This document shows, piece after piece, positions 1 to 6,238 of a stretch of DNA of 7,484 nucleotides. A program made the translations under genes and the position numbers. The notes beneath the pieces are model-generated. The model ran no database searches. It saw only the letters and a program-made list of their open reading frames with translations, and had not been told where the DNA came from. The stretch comes from an uncultured Lachnospiraceae bacterium. GTDB lineage: Bacteria; Bacillota; Clostridia; Lachnospirales; Lachnospiraceae. The number at the start of each line of letters is the position of its first letter. The stretch's first letter is position 1. The stretch covers positions 1-7,484 of the forward strand of contig CADCOU010000117.1 of NCBI GenBank assembly GCA_902803155.1, in the 5' to 3' direction.

Positions 1-1130
1 CTCACGGTATCGTAATTCTCCTGATCGAATTCCGCTTCCAGGGTCTTTGACGCATCATCCAGAAGTGCTTTTCCGTTTATGCGGAACTTCCCGTCTTTGG
101 TCCTGATGATCAGTTTCTCTTCCTTGTCATACTCGTCCAGAATATTGCCGACGATCTCCTCAAGGATATCCTCCATCGTGACGAGTCCGCTTGTCTGGCC
201 GTATTCGTCCACGACGACGGCCATCTGCTTCCTGCTCTCCTGCATCTCCCGGAAAAGATCGTCCACATCCACGGTCTCCGGGATAAACTTCACTTCACGG
301 AGAAGATGCGGGATCTCACATACCGGCAGCTCGCTGAACTGGTCTTTCATATGGAAAGAAACGGCATCCTTCAGGTACAGAGCCCCGATAATATGATCGA
401 TGTCATCCTTCACCACAGGGAACCTCGAGTTCGGCATGGAAACCATATACGCCAGGGCTTCATCCAGTGTCATACCCGCATCAATCACAGAGATGTCTCC
501 CCGGTGCGTCATGATGTCCTGCGCCTGCTTATCGTCGAGCTCGAAGATGTTTGTGATCATCTCCGCCTCGTCTTCGTCGATCGCGCCCTGCTCATGCCCT
601 TCATTGACCATGGAGAGGATCTCGTCTTCACTGATGCGGTCCTCCAGGCTCTTCGGATCCACGCCGGCCAGCCTTGCCGGGATGCCGGACAGGAAACTTA
701 AAGGCGCGGCAAAAGGCACTGTGAGCAGCGCCAGGAACTCACCGATCCTGCAGAGTTTTGAAGACACACCGATCGGATGCATTTTCGCTGCAAGGTACGG
801 TATTGCCGCACCGAACAGGTACGCAGCCAATACAGCGATCACGGCCGCCGCAATTCTGTGAACCGGAAGACATTCTGAAAGCATCAGTGCCGAGAAGACC
901 GCGGCAGCGATCTGCCAGAACCATACCGCCCTGGTCAGGCGGGTCGGATTCTCTCTGGATGACCGTATCCTGGAACGTGCGGGTTCCGGAATGAGTTCAT
1001 CCGTATCTTCCCGCTCCTCATTGTCACTCAGATCACCGTCCGTCAGACTCATGACCGCCGTCCGGTATGCCATCTGAAGCGCGTCAGCCAGAAGCAGCAG
1101 AACAATTCCCAAGTATAGTACAGAATTCAT
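1..1130 (-). CDS. CNNM/CorC-type membrane protein with paired CBS domains ('hemolysin family'), C-terminus cut by window edge
   Basis: The frame runs from ATG at 1130 to the left edge without a stop, giving 376 visible codons. Hydrophobic segments lie at residues 4-18, about 70-86, 92-115 and 131-149, as expected of a DUF21/CNNM membrane domain. A soluble part follows, with a linker (EDEILSMVNEG, about 169-178; AIDEDEAEMI, about 183-192), a CBS pair (about 203-325; landmarks DIMTHRGDIS, SRFPVV, IIGALYLKD, VVVDEYGQTSGLVTMEDI), and the beginning of a CorC_HlyC domain (KFRINGKALLDD, 348-359). Relatives are cation (Mg2+ or Co2+) transporters or efflux proteins whose CBS domains bind nucleotides; the 'hemolysin' label is historical. 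The membrane domain lacks the polar motifs of active members (see findings), so transport is doubtful. The start is chosen because it gives a complete first helix and a TGA closes the frame 12 codons upstream. No good ribosome binding site is visible. It lies 55 bp after alr on the same strand. Confidence 0.88.
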   Translation of the reverse strand, partial: MNSVLYLGIVLLLLADALQMAYRTAVMSLTDGDLSDNEEREDTDELIPEPARSRIRSSRENPTRLTRAVWFWQIAAAVFSALMLSECLPVHRIAAAVIAVLAAYLFGAAIPYLAAKMHPIGVSSKLCRIGEFLALLTVPFAAPLSFLSGIPARLAGVDPKSLEDRISEDEILSMVNEGHEQGAIDEDEAEMITNIFELDDKQAQDIMTHRGDISVIDAGMTLDEALAYMVSMPNSRFPVVKDDIDHIIGALYLKDAVSFHMKDQFSELPVCEIPHLLREVKFIPETVDVDDLFREMQESRKQMAVVVDEYGQTSGLVTMEDILEEIVGNILDEYDKEEKLIIRTKDGKFRINGKALLDDASKTLEAEFDQENYDTV

Positions 1131-1133
1131 ATC

Positions 1134-1162
1134 ACTATAACAATATTCAGCATATGAGTCAA
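1134..1162 (-). promoter_or_regulatory. Predicted sigma-A-type promoter for the CNNM-like gene
   Basis: On the minus strand, TTGACT (1157-1162) and TATAGT (1134-1139) are separated by exactly 17 bp, each one base from the consensus hexamer. It lies in the 55-bp alr-downstream gap, which is visibly AT-richer than the genes around it. The -10 element ends only 3 bp before the ATG at 1130, so transcription would begin at or just inside the start codon. Confidence 0.5.
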
Positions 1163-1185
1163 CTCAGCGGCAGGTGCTCCGCCCG

Positions 1186-2310
1186 CTATCCGACGAATAC
1201 CCTCGGCACACGCTGGTTGATGTCACAGGTCAGTTCATACGGGAATCTTCCTGACAGATGTCCGATCTCGTCAACCGATATCGTTTCATCTCCGTCAGTC
1301 CCGAGCAGAGTTACCTGATCGTACTCCTCAGCCTCGATATCCGTCACATCAACCATAAACTGATCCATGCAGACACGGCCAAGGATCGGAGCCCTTCTTC
1401 CCCTGATCAGTACATCTCCCTTATTAGACAGAAGCCTTGGATATCCGTCGCCGTACCCTGCGGGTATAGTCGCAATGCGGGTAGGCCGCTTCGTGACAAA
1501 TGTTCCGCCGTAGCTGACCGGCGTTCCTGCCGGCACCTCTTTGATATACGCGACGTGGCTGATCAGCGACATGACCGGTTTCAGCGGAAGTCTGGAGCGG
1601 ACCACCTCATCCGACGGATAGATCCCGTAGATGGTGATCCCGGCGCGTACCGCGTCGAGCTGCACGTCCGGAAGCTCCGCTATGGCGGCGCTGTTTCCGA
1701 TATGCTTCAGCGGTATCCGTATACCGCGTTCTTCCAGCATCCGGGCAAATGCCTGATATCGTGCAAACTGCTCATAGGCGCTGGTCTTGTCCGTCTCATC
1801 CGCCCTGGCAAAATGAGAGAACAGACCCTCGATCTTCAGATTCGAAAGCTGTGCGATCTGAAGAGCCGTATCCGCATCCATTTCCGTCGGCTGCAGGCCA
1901 ATCCTTGACATCCCGGTATCCAGAGCCAGATGGATCGGGGCAATGATGCCGGCCTTTGCCGCCGCTTCGTCCAGCTGCCTGGCCATGGACAGTTTGAAGA
2001 CAGCCGGGCGCATCTCATTTCGGACGATCGTATCGTAGTCGTCCGGGAACGTGAACCCGAGGATCAGGATGGGTTTGCTGATCCCTGCGTCCCGGAGCTC
2101 CATGCCTTCTTCCACGGTTGCGACCGCAAAACCCCAGAGATAGTCATAGGACTCCACCCTGTGTGCGATCTCGATCGCCCCGTGACCGTATCCGTCGGTC
2201 TTGATGACGCCGATCATCCGGACACCTTCGGCGAGGTTGGCCTTCATGTTCCGGAAGTTTTCTTCCACTGCGCCCAGGTCGATCCGGGCATATACTCTTG
2301 CATGCTGCAT
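1186..2310 (-). CDS. alr: Alanine racemase (PLP-dependent)
   Basis: This enzyme interconverts L- and D-alanine in the cytoplasm and supplies D-Ala for peptidoglycan. From ATG at 2310 it is 374 aa, the normal family length. The N-terminal TIM-barrel carries the PLP lysine in VIKTDGYGHGA (K38), then SRIGLQ (135-140), SHFARADETD (165-174), HIGNSAA (203-209) and VRAGITIYGIYPS (221-233). The C-terminal beta domain holds the catalytic tyrosine in VSYGGTF (Y267), then IPAGYGDGYPR (282-292) and GRVCMDQFMVDVTDI (311-325), ending with RVPRVFVG. The frame could extend upstream to a TTG at 2331 that overlaps the rex stop. I prefer ATG 2310 because it has a strong AGGAG at 2317-2321, 6 bp away, and begins directly at the family N-terminus. 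It sits 17 bp after rex with no terminator between, so it is probably co-transcribed with rex. The PLP motif has T-D-G where A-D-A is usual; the essential lysine is intact. Confidence 0.97.
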   Translation of the reverse strand: MQHARVYARIDLGAVEENFRNMKANLAEGVRMIGVIKTDGYGHGAIEIAHRVESYDYLWGFAVATVEEGMELRDAGISKPILILGFTFPDDYDTIVRNEMRPAVFKLSMARQLDEAAAKAGIIAPIHLALDTGMSRIGLQPTEMDADTALQIAQLSNLKIEGLFSHFARADETDKTSAYEQFARYQAFARMLEERGIRIPLKHIGNSAAIAELPDVQLDAVRAGITIYGIYPSDEVVRSRLPLKPVMSLISHVAYIKEVPAGTPVSYGGTFVTKRPTRIATIPAGYGDGYPRLLSNKGDVLIRGRRAPILGRVCMDQFMVDVTDIEAEEYDQVTLLGTDGDETISVDEIGHLSGRFPYELTCDINQRVPRVFVG

Positions 2311-2316
2311 GGCAGA

Positions 2317-2321
2317 CTCCT
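2317..2321 (-). promoter_or_regulatory. Shine-Dalgarno site fixing the alr start
   Basis: AGGAG on the minus strand lies 6 bp before ATG 2310. It falls downstream of the alternative TTG at 2331, so it supports the shorter ORF. Confidence 0.8.
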
Positions 2322-2327
2322 GACTGT

Positions 2328-2954
2328 TCAATGATTGATCTTATAGGACAACTGCATCAGGCTCTCGGACAGATGAACACTCTGAACCGTCACGTTCTCA
2401 GGAACATCGAGATCGGTATGCGCGAAGTTCCATATTCCGCGTACACCGCCTTCCACAAGGACAGGGGTGATCATCCTGGCCGAATCCGCAGGAATTGCAA
2501 GCACCGCAATATCGATCGTATGCTCTTTAAGATATTCCTCAAGCTGATCCAGCGGATGGATCTGTATGCCGCGCAGCGACACACCTCCGTATTTATCCGG
2601 ATCTCTGTCAAACATCGCTTCGATCCTGAATCCTCTCTTCTCGAAGCCGAAATATCCGGAGATCGCCTGCGCCAGCTTGCCGGCACCGATCACGATCATG
2701 CTGTAAGACTTGTCCAGTCCGAGGATCTTGCCGATCTCGTCGTGAAGATGCGGCACATTGTAGCCATAGCCCTGCTGTCCGAAACCACCAAACAGATTCA
2801 GATCCTGACGGATCTGAGAAGCAGTCACGTTCATTCTCCTGCTGAGTTCACTGGATGAGATCCGGTCAATCCCCTGATCCATCAGCAGTCCCAGGTATCT
2901 GTAATAACGGGGAAGCCTGTTGATCACTGCTCTTGAGATTCCCTTTTTTTCCAT
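2328..2954 (-). CDS. rex: Redox-sensing transcriptional repressor Rex
   Basis: Rex is a homodimeric cytoplasmic repressor that binds DNA when NADH/NAD+ is low and releases it when NADH accumulates, typically controlling fermentation and NADH-reoxidising genes. From ATG 2954 it is 208 aa, the usual length. The N-terminal winged helix (about 1-78) shows INRLPRYYRYL (11-21), the recognition region TASQIRQDLNLFG (44-56) and the wing GQQGYGYNV (59-67). The Rossmann domain begins at SYSMIVIGAGKLAQAI (83-98), followed by FDRDPDKYG (115-123), VLAIPA (151-156) and NFAHTDLDVP (176-185), and ends in the swapped helix HLSESLMQLSY (194-204). The frame stays open upstream to an ATG at 3032, but that extension has no Rex homology and would cover the operator. 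ATG 2954 has TGAGG at 2960-2964, 5 bp away. In the glycine-rich loop the expected GxGNLG reads GAGKLA (see findings). It heads rex-alr and is divergent from the ABC-F gene; in Bacillus subtilis rex (ydiH) and an ABC-F gene (ydiF) are also near neighbours. Confidence 0.96.
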   Translation of the reverse strand: MEKKGISRAVINRLPRYYRYLGLLMDQGIDRISSSELSRRMNVTASQIRQDLNLFGGFGQQGYGYNVPHLHDEIGKILGLDKSYSMIVIGAGKLAQAISGYFGFEKRGFRIEAMFDRDPDKYGGVSLRGIQIHPLDQLEEYLKEHTIDIAVLAIPADSARMITPVLVEGGVRGIWNFAHTDLDVPENVTVQSVHLSESLMQLSYKINH

Positions 2955-3016
2955 AAAAACCTCATTTCCGTTCTTAATGCACTGATTACAGTTTTTCTGC
3001 TGAAAGTAAGCGTCAT

Positions 3017-3034
3017 CCGTGATGTAAATCACAA
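3017..3034. promoter_or_regulatory. Candidate Rex operator (autoregulatory)
   Basis: This 18-bp dyad has GTGAT and ATCAC arms flanking a 4-bp centre. On the minus strand it begins TTGTGA and contains TCAC at the correct position of the known Firmicutes Rex pattern TTGTGA-N6-TCACAA; only the two outermost bases of the far half differ. It covers the predicted rex transcription start (about 3032), so bound Rex would block the promoter. The pattern match is seen in the sequence; Rex binding is inferred. Confidence 0.68.
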
Positions 3035-3038
3035 ACTT

Positions 3039-3067
3039 ATTCTACTTTTTAACAAACTTTTTGTCAA
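3039..3067 (-). promoter_or_regulatory. Predicted strong promoter of rex-alr
   Basis: On the minus strand, TTGACA (3062-3067, perfect -35) and TAGAAT (3039-3044) are separated by exactly 17 bp. The predicted start point is near 3032, giving an approximately 78-nt leader before ATG 2954. The spacer contains a TTGTTAA heptamer (3049-3055 on the reverse strand), which equals one half of the clostridial variant Rex site TTGTTAA-N4-TTAACAA. Confidence 0.75.
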
Positions 3068-3144
3068 TCTTATGGATGGTAAACTGGTGTTTCATGATTG
3101 CTGAATCCGACCTTCTGAAGGGATGTCTGTCCGATCAGTTTCAG

Positions 3145-3154
3145 GTGATATCAC
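3145..3154. promoter_or_regulatory. Perfect 10-bp palindrome upstream of the abcF promoter
   Basis: GTGATATCAC is a perfect palindrome ending 9 bp before the predicted abcF -35 element. Its arms match those of the candidate Rex operator at 3017-3034 but with no central spacer. It may be a regulator site; the regulator is unknown. Confidence 0.3.
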
Positions 3155-3163
3155 AACCCTGCC

Positions 3164-3192
3164 TTGATTTTTCATGTCTGTTTTCTTATGAT
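3164..3192 (+). promoter_or_regulatory. Predicted promoter of the ABC-F gene
   Basis: TTGATT (3164-3169) and TATGAT (3187-3192) are separated by exactly 17 bp. Predicted initiation is near 3199, giving a leader of only about 30 nt before ATG 3229. That leaves no room for the long attenuator leaders found before many inducible ABC-F resistance genes. Confidence 0.6.
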
Positions 3193-3217
3193 TGTTCAGA
3201 GTGAAATGATTACTACA

Positions 3218-3222
3218 TGAGG
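3218..3222 (+). promoter_or_regulatory. Shine-Dalgarno site fixing the ABC-F start
   Basis: TGAGG lies 6 bp before ATG 3229. It overlaps the alternative ATG at 3217, which has no ribosome binding site of its own, so the shorter start is preferred. The same ATGAGG hexamer precedes rex on the opposite strand. Confidence 0.6.
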
Positions 3223-3228
3223 TCTGTT

Positions 3229-5196
3229 ATGATTCTGTCCTGTCACAATATATGCAAAGCGTTCGGTACGGATGAGATCCTGAAGAATGCTTCCTTCCAT
3301 ATAGAAGAACATGAGAAGGCAGCCATTGTCGGTATCAACGGTGCAGGCAAGTCTACTCTTCTTCGTATAATCATAGGGGAAGAGACTGCAGATGAGGGAG
3401 AGGTCACGATCTCAAAAGGTGCGACCATTGGCTATCTTGCCCAGCAGAACATGCTCACGGGCAACCGGTCGATCTACAATGAGGTCGCCGAGGTCATGCA
3501 GCCGGTCATTGACATGGAAGAAAGCCTGCGCGTGATGGAGCGACAGATGGATGAAACTTCCGGGGATGACCTGGAACAGCTGATCGAGCGTTATCATCAG
3601 ACACAGACACAGTTTGAACAGGCCGGCGGCTATGCCTGGAAAAGCGAGATCACAGGGGTGCTGAGAGGACTCGGTTTCACGGACGAGGAATTTTCCAAAC
3701 CTGTGGATACGCTGTCCGGAGGCCAGAAAACGCGGGTAGCGCTCGGCAAGCTGCTGCTCTCCTCACCTGACATCATGCTTCTGGACGAACCAACCAACCA
3801 CCTGGACCTGAACTCGATCGAATGGCTGGAGAATTATCTTCTCAATTACCGCGGCGCTGTCATCGTAGTTGCGCATGACCGGTATTTCCTGAACAAAGTC
3901 GTCTCGAAAGTGGTCGAGATCGACCAGGGACATGTGATGTCCTTTCCCGGCGACTACAATGACTATGCGGTCCACAGGCAGCAGATCCGGGAAGCACGCC
4001 TGAAAGCATGGATGAACCAGCAGGCGCAGATACGGCATCAGGAAGAAGTCATCGCTAAGCTGAAGAGCTTTAACCGGGAGAAATCGATCAAACGGGCAGA
4101 AAGCCGTGAGAAGATGCTCGATAAGATAGAACGGCTGGAGAAACCTTCTGAAGAGCGCTCCGACATGCACCTGACCCTGACACCGCGCATCGAGTCCGGT
4201 AAGGACATCCTCTCAGCGGAACATCTGTCGAAGGCATTTGAGTTTCCCCTGTTCGACGATCTGAATCTGGAGATCCGGCGCGGTGAAAAGGTGGCCCTGA
4301 TCGGCAACAACGGAACCGGTAAGTCGACCCTCCTCAAGATCCTGATCGGGATGACGGACGCGGATACCGGAAGCGTTAAGCTCGGCACGAAAGTCCATAT
4401 CGGCTACTACGACCAGGAACATCAGATCCTCCATCCGGACAAAACGCTCTTCCAGGAGCTGCAGGATGCATACCCGTCTCTGAACAATACACAGATCCGG
4501 GATACTCTGGCTGCATTCCTGTTCACCGGAGACGACGTATTCAAGCTGATCTCCGATCTCTCCGGCGGCGAAAGGGGACGCCTCTCCCTTGCCAAACTGA
4601 TGCTGTCGGAAGCGAACTTCCTGATCCTGGATGAGCCGACCAACCATCTGGATATCATTTCCAAGGAGATCCTGGAAGATGCGATCTGCAGATACGAAGG
4701 CACCGTCCTGTGCGTATCACACGACCGCTGGTTCATCAACCGGACAGCCACCCGGATCCTGGACCTGACCGGACGCACCCTGATCGAATACCAGGGGAAC
4801 TACGACTATTATCTGGAAAAACACGAGGAACTGACAAGACGCTTTCTCTCTGCAGACGCACAGACGCATTCTTCCGGCGGTACCATCGCAGCGGCAAACG
4901 CCTCCCATCTTTCCATGAAGCACGCGGCAGTTTCCGAGTCTGAATCGGAAGGAAAACAGGACTGGAAAAAGCAGAAGGAAGAACAGGCACGGGAACGGAA
5001 ACGTGCAGCCGAACTAAAGGATGTCGAAGAAAGGATCTCCTCCCTGGAGCAGCGCGACAGTGCGATCGATGCAGAGCTCTCGAAAGAAGAAGTCTACACC
5101 GACATTCAGCAGGTCACAGCCCTGTCCGGTGAAAAAGCACAGATCGCAGAAGAACTGGAAGAACTGTATGAGCGCTGGAGCGAACTTGAGGGATGA
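3229..5196 (+). CDS. ABC-F family ATPase (YdiF/YheS-like ribosome-associated factor)
   Basis: ABC-F proteins are soluble twin-ATPase factors that act at the ribosomal E site rather than transporters. From ATG 3229 it is 655 aa. NBD1 has Walker A GINGAGKST (35-43), signature LSGGQ (162-166), Walker B IMLLDEP (182-188) and H-loop histidine H216. The interdomain linker (about 245-320) includes FNREKSIKRAESREKML (281-297), the part that contacts P-site tRNA in the family. NBD2 has GNNGTGKST (359-367), LSGGE (444-448), LILDEP (465-470) and H498. There are no membrane segments. A low-complexity stretch (about 541-575) leads into a charged coiled-coil C-terminal domain (about 576-655). Both catalytic glutamates are present, so both sites look active. 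The start at MILSC is chosen from the TGAGG 6 bp upstream; a 4-residue longer start at 3217 is possible. Divergence from rex resembles the B. subtilis ydiF/rex neighbourhood. The exact subfamily and any antibiotic-protection role cannot be settled by eye. Confidence 0.93.
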   Translation: MILSCHNICKAFGTDEILKNASFHIEEHEKAAIVGINGAGKSTLLRIIIGEETADEGEVTISKGATIGYLAQQNMLTGNRSIYNEVAEVMQPVIDMEESLRVMERQMDETSGDDLEQLIERYHQTQTQFEQAGGYAWKSEITGVLRGLGFTDEEFSKPVDTLSGGQKTRVALGKLLLSSPDIMLLDEPTNHLDLNSIEWLENYLLNYRGAVIVVAHDRYFLNKVVSKVVEIDQGHVMSFPGDYNDYAVHRQQIREARLKAWMNQQAQIRHQEEVIAKLKSFNREKSIKRAESREKMLDKIERLEKPSEERSDMHLTLTPRIESGKDILSAEHLSKAFEFPLFDDLNLEIRRGEKVALIGNNGTGKSTLLKILIGMTDADTGSVKLGTKVHIGYYDQEHQILHPDKTLFQELQDAYPSLNNTQIRDTLAAFLFTGDDVFKLISDLSGGERGRLSLAKLMLSEANFLILDEPTNHLDIISKEILEDAICRYEGTVLCVSHDRWFINRTATRILDLTGRTLIEYQGNYDYYLEKHEELTRRFLSADAQTHSSGGTIAAANASHLSMKHAAVSESESEGKQDWKKQKEEQARERKRAAELKDVEERISSLEQRDSAIDAELSKEEVYTDIQQVTALSGEKAQIAEELEELYERWSELEG

Positions 5197-5226
5197 CGCA
5201 GAGTGAACTTGAGGGATGATGCAGAG
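5182..5226 (+). repeat. 23-bp tandem duplication spanning the ABC-F stop codon
   Basis: Two copies of a 22-bp unit beginning gaacttgaggga (5182-5203 and 5205-5226) are offset by 23 bp and differ at one base. The first copy encodes the last residues ELEG and the stop; the second is a non-coding echo of them in the 3' untranslated region. Confidence 0.85.
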
Positions 5227-5230
5227 TTCC

Positions 5231-5260
5231 TTGCCCACATATAAAACAGTATGCTATGAT
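5231..5260 (+). promoter_or_regulatory. Predicted purC promoter with extended -10
   Basis: TATGAT (5255-5260) is preceded by TGC, an extended -10 arrangement, with a weak -35 TTGCCC (5231-5236) at 18 bp. Initiation near 5267 gives an approximately 35-nt leader. I see no PurR-box-like pair and no purine riboswitch in this gap. Confidence 0.5.
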
Positions 5261-5301
5261 AAGGCAGTTTTGCAGATGATCACGTGAAAGGACAGAAAGA
5301 C

Positions 5302-6171
5302 ATGCAGGAATACACTCCTTTTAAATCGGGAAAAGTACGCGAAGTATATGACATCGGCGACAGCCTTATCATGGTCGCCACGGACCGGATCTCCGCATTT
5401 GACCACATACTGAAGAATAAGATCACCGGAAAAGGCGCCGTCCTGACCCGGATGTCAGCCTTCTGGTTTGACTATACGAAAGACCTGATCCCCAACCATA
5501 TGATCTCAACGGATCAGGCCGATATGCCGGAGTTCTTCCGGAGCGATGAATTCGCAGGAAACTCCATGAAGGTGAAAAAACTCAGGATGCTTCCGCTGGA
5601 ATGCATCGTGAGGGGTTACATCACCGGCAGCGGATGGGCGTCCTACAAAGAGAACGGCTCCGTGTGCGGTATACGTCTTCCGGAAGGACTTCAGGAATCC
5701 CAGAAGCTTCCCGAAGCGATCTACACTCCGTCCACCAAAGCAGAGATCGGCGATCATGATGAGAACATCTCTTTCGAGAGATCAGTCGAAGTACTCGAAA
5801 AGGAATTCCCGGGACACGGGACAGAATACGCGGAAGCGCTCAGGGACAAGACCATAGCTCTCTACACCAGATGCGCAGACTATGCTCTTTCACGCGGCAT
5901 CATTATAGCCGACACCAAGTTCGAATTCGGGCTGGATGAAAACGGACAGATCGTCCTGGCAGATGAGATGCTCACTCCCGACTCTTCCCGGTTCTGGCCG
6001 CTTGAAGGATATGAGACCGGGCATTCGCAGCCGTCCTATGACAAGCAGTATGTGCGCGACTGGCTGAAGGAACATCCGGACAGCGACTACCTGCTCCCGG
6101 ATGATGTCATCGACCGGACGATCGATAAATACAAAGAAGCGTTCACCCTGCTGACCGGCGAGAAATTCTGA
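5302..6171 (+). CDS. purC: Phosphoribosylaminoimidazole-succinocarboxamide synthase (SAICAR synthetase)
   Basis: This cytoplasmic enzyme of de novo purine synthesis joins CAIR and aspartate with ATP to make SAICAR. From ATG 5302 it is 289 aa, matching the longer, yeast Ade1-like form of the family rather than the approximately 235-aa form of many bacilli. Landmarks are GKVREVYDIGD (10-20), ATDRISAFD (26-34), the first signature LPLECIVRGYITGSGWASY (97-115), YTPSTKAEIGDHDENI (141-156), the second signature IIADTKFEFG (201-210) and DEMLTPDSSRFWP (221-233), ending with a C-terminal helix. The frame extends to a GTG at 5284, but AAAGGA (5287-5292), 9 bp before the ATG, acts as ribosome binding site and lies inside that extension, so ATG 5302 is preferred. 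It stands alone rather than in a pur operon, has its own promoter, and is followed by two hairpins. No key residue appears to be missing. Confidence 0.96.
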   Translation: MQEYTPFKSGKVREVYDIGDSLIMVATDRISAFDHILKNKITGKGAVLTRMSAFWFDYTKDLIPNHMISTDQADMPEFFRSDEFAGNSMKVKKLRMLPLECIVRGYITGSGWASYKENGSVCGIRLPEGLQESQKLPEAIYTPSTKAEIGDHDENISFERSVEVLEKEFPGHGTEYAEALRDKTIALYTRCADYALSRGIIIADTKFEFGLDENGQIVLADEMLTPDSSRFWPLEGYETGHSQPSYDKQYVRDWLKEHPDSDYLLPDDVIDRTIDKYKEAFTLLTGEKF

Positions 6172-6178
6172 TTTGCTG

Positions 6179-6211
6179 CTGCTCCGGCACATGTTCTTAT
6201 AGCCGGAGCAG
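6179..6211 (+). other. Stable hairpin just after the purC stop
   Basis: A perfect 10-bp stem (CTGCTCCGGC with GCCGGAGCAG) and a 13-nt loop start 8 bp after the purC stop. No T-run follows, so it is not a classical intrinsic terminator; it may protect the 3' end or cause pausing. Confidence 0.5.
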
Positions 6212-6238
6212 TCTGACTGACAGATTATATGCTTAATA

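Noticed and set aside
1258..1908. Open frame of 216 codons on the plus strand opposite alr
   Set aside because: It is antisense to a full-length, motif-complete alr, shows no recognisable domain, and no promoter or ribosome binding site supports it.
2311..2331. Longer alr start at TTG 2331 overlapping the rex stop
   Set aside because: A strong AGGAG lies downstream of this TTG and 6 bp before ATG 2310, and the extra seven residues are not typical of the family N-terminus.
2955..3032. Longer Rex start at ATG 3032
   Set aside because: The 26 extra residues lie over the predicted leader and operator and do not resemble the Rex N-terminus; the predicted transcription start falls at the same position.
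3145..3154. GTGATATCAC as a second Rex operator
   Set aside because: Rex sites need GTGA and TCAC separated by 6 bp; here they are 2 bp apart. Kept only as an unassigned palindrome.
4213..4647. Minus-strand open frames of more than 100 codons inside the ABC-F gene
   Set aside because: They mirror the coding strand of a gene with all ABC motifs intact and have no independent signals.
3229..5196. ABC-F protein as an antibiotic resistance determinant
   Set aside because: The short leader, the conserved rex neighbourhood and the lack of mobile context fit a housekeeping ABC-F factor better; nothing specific to resistance subfamilies can be read by eye.
5197..5301. Purine riboswitch or PurR box before purC
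   Set aside because: The gap is too short and lacks the conserved aptamer stems; no pair of PurR-box-like elements is present.
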